Source: Chloroflexota bacterium
Lineage (GTDB): Bacteria; Chloroflexota; Anaerolineae; B4-G1; SLSP01
DNA: 6,341 nucleotides
Direction of reading: 5' to 3'
Assembly: GCA_009908585.1 (NCBI GenBank)
Contig: JAAAOZ010000255.1
Coordinates: forward strand, 1 to 6,341
Below, piece after piece: positions 5,557 through 6,341 of the stretch. Below the pieces are notes generated by a model. The model searched no databases. It was not told the DNA's origin and saw nothing but the letters and a program-made list of their open reading frames with translations. Both the position numbers and the translations under genes were made by a program. Within the stretch, counting starts at the first letter, position 1. Every line of letters begins with the position of its first letter.

Positions 5557-5703
5557 TATCGTATCCGCGCTGATGAAGCGGCCCAGCGTCGGGGCATTGG
5601 CAGTTCCGGCTGCGCCAGAACTGCACGGCTGGCCGTAGGGGTAAGTGCGCTGTTTGGAGACGACGGCCCCGCTCTCGTCGGTGGTCAGGCTGGTGCGGCT
5701 AAG
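5557..5703 (-). pseudogene. RHS-repeat protein remnant
   Basis: Translated on the minus strand, this gives TSLTTDESGAVVSKQ, TYPYGQ and then LGRFISADTI. These are hallmark pieces of the RHS/YD-repeat core that encloses polymorphic toxins, normally found as GRTSLTTD...YYPYG...FTGQR...ARYYDPxLGRFISADTIVP. Here the FTGQR...RYYDP section is missing and PT joins directly to LGRF. There is no start codon: the frame has a TGA just upstream at about 5721-5719, and after ADTI it reads into the terminator with no RHS likeness. It is therefore a fragment of about 49 codons. G+C is high, unlike the AT-rich gene directly upstream. The stop codon of that gene (5701-5699) falls inside the remnant. The fragment was probably left by recombination at an RHS locus. 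Confidence 0.72.
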
Positions 5704-6115
5704 CCATCTTGAAGTGCATCAAAAATGATTCTACGAAGGGCGAAGGGCGCGTGAGCACAAAACCAATTATTAAATCCAGAATAGACTTTACTGTGAGAGA
5801 AAACAATAGTCCCTCCACAAATCCCGAACATATTAAAACGACAAGTTTATGTTCACTCGCCCAACGAAATTTCTTCAGTATGTACTTACTGAAGAAAAAT
5901 AGCAATAATATCACAATCAAGGAGAGAAAGAGCAATGAGATATCTATTAAGAATCTCTCATTTTGAAATTCGGGCGTATAGTAATCAGTAGTGAAATAAG
6001 GTATTGTTGTGTAAAGGTAAGAGATAGTAACATACCCTCCCAAAAAACCAAGAGAACCACAGAGAAAAGTTACGAGCCACAACGGCCGCCAATGATGTTT
6101 AATTGATTCAAACAT
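5699..6115 (-). CDS. AT-rich hydrophobic membrane protein, function unknown
   Basis: This encodes a 138-residue protein with about four hydrophobic stretches: about 10-33, 53-75, 86-104 and a shorter one near 105-120. A Tyr/Thr-rich loop (YLYTTIPYFTTDYYTPEF) follows the first helix. The ATG at 6115 has AAGGAG five bases before it, which favours it over a longer frame opening at 6157 inside the preceding gene. It follows the upstream stop by ten bases, so the two genes are probably co-transcribed. Base composition is near one third G+C in rows I counted, far below the left part of the window, which suggests recent transfer. I recognise no family. Its place after an unidentified gene end and before an RHS remnant fits an immunity protein of a polymorphic toxin, but that is inference; a general small membrane protein is equally possible. 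Confidence 0.78.
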   Translation of the reverse strand: MFESIKHHWRPLWLVTFLCGSLGFLGGYVTISYLYTTIPYFTTDYYTPEFQNERFLIDISLLFLSLIVILLLFFFSKYILKKFRWASEHKLVVLICSGFVEGLLFSLTVKSILDLIIGFVLTRPSPFVESFLMHFKMA

Positions 6116-6125
6116 TTTATCTCCT

Positions 6126-6341
6126 TTATGGTGGATACAACCAACCCCAGTTCTCATCCCGAATCCACCTCACATTCTCAGGCGCCTCAACAAGCGCAAA
6201 AGTTTCCGGATCGTTAAAGACATTATAGAACTCAGTAGCAGCACAAGGCAGTAACCCTATATCAATAGAGGCGCCATTAACATGAACATTGATAGTCCCA
6301 CCCTGCTTATAAACTCCAACTCGAATATCTCCATCAGCAGA
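6126..6341 (-). CDS. 3' end of an unidentified gene (cut by the window edge)
   Basis: The last 71 codons of a minus-strand gene enter from the right edge and stop at TAA (6128-6126). The visible part contains VGVYKQGGTINVHVNG, IDIGLLPCA, FYNVFNDPETFALVEAP and a Trp-rich end, WIRDENWGWLYPP. It looks like a folded, beta-rich C-terminal domain with no membrane segment. I do not recognise it. The open frame, sensible composition and the ribosome-binding site of the next gene right after the stop support a real gene. It could be the end of a secreted or toxin-type protein next to the RHS remnant, but nothing visible shows a catalytic site. Confidence 0.7.
   Translation of the reverse strand, partial: SADGDIRVGVYKQGGTINVHVNGASIDIGLLPCAATEFYNVFNDPETFALVEAPENVRWIRDENWGWLYPP

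Noticed and set aside
5435..5626. Minus-strand open frame of 63 codons before the 5438 gene
   Set aside because: It crosses the strong terminator, is in a different frame from the RHS remnant and has no family likeness.
5709..5966. Plus-strand open frame of 85 codons opposite the AT-rich membrane gene
   Set aside because: It is Lys/Asn/Ser-rich, as expected from the antisense of hydrophobic codons. The minus-strand gene has a clear AAGGAG site and membrane helices.

Overview
This 6.3 kb window looks bacterial. Genes are dense and every convincing one is on the minus strand. G+C is high (about two thirds in the rows I counted inside the oxidoreductase gene), except for an AT-rich island of roughly one third G+C at about 5705-6120. 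The gene mix suggests Chloroflexota, perhaps Anaerolineae or a relative: a leucine-rich-repeat protein with a DUF4240-like end, a small four-helix membrane protein, a DsrE-family protein beside an FAD disulfide oxidoreductase, and an RHS remnant carrying LGRFISADTI. This placement rests on family resemblance recalled from memory, not on a marker gene.

Reading in the direction of transcription, from right to left, the window begins with the 3' end of an unidentified gene (6126-6341). Ten bases later comes an AT-rich gene for a hydrophobic membrane protein (5699-6115). Its stop codon lies at the edge of a decayed RHS-repeat fragment (5557-5703), which runs into a strong intrinsic terminator (5517-5553). 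This stretch looks like the worn edge of a polymorphic-toxin (RHS) locus.

Next is a probable three-gene operon, with a candidate promoter at about 5493-5521. It encodes a membrane-anchored protein of unknown function (4992-5438), a DsrE-family protein coupled to it by an ATGA overlap (4636-4995), and a class I pyridine nucleotide-disulfide oxidoreductase of the MerA-like/dihydrolipoamide dehydrogenase group (3180-4595). The operon ends at an intrinsic terminator (3138-3159). The pairing of a DsrE protein with a disulfide reductase suggests thiol, persulfide or redox chemistry, but the substrate cannot be read from the sequence.

A 331-base intergenic region (2849-3179) holds nested hairpins and one copy of a 31-base palindromic repeat; the other copy is at 41-71. 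It is followed by a small zinc-ribbon-like protein (2639-2848). A 197-base gap then carries a long inverted repeat (2558-2625).

The left third is a tightly overlapping three-gene operon: an LRR plus DUF4240-like protein (1152-2441), a five- or six-helix membrane protein (481-1155) and a four-helix membrane protein (117-500). No RNA genes, CRISPR arrays, intact insertion sequences or replication origins were seen.
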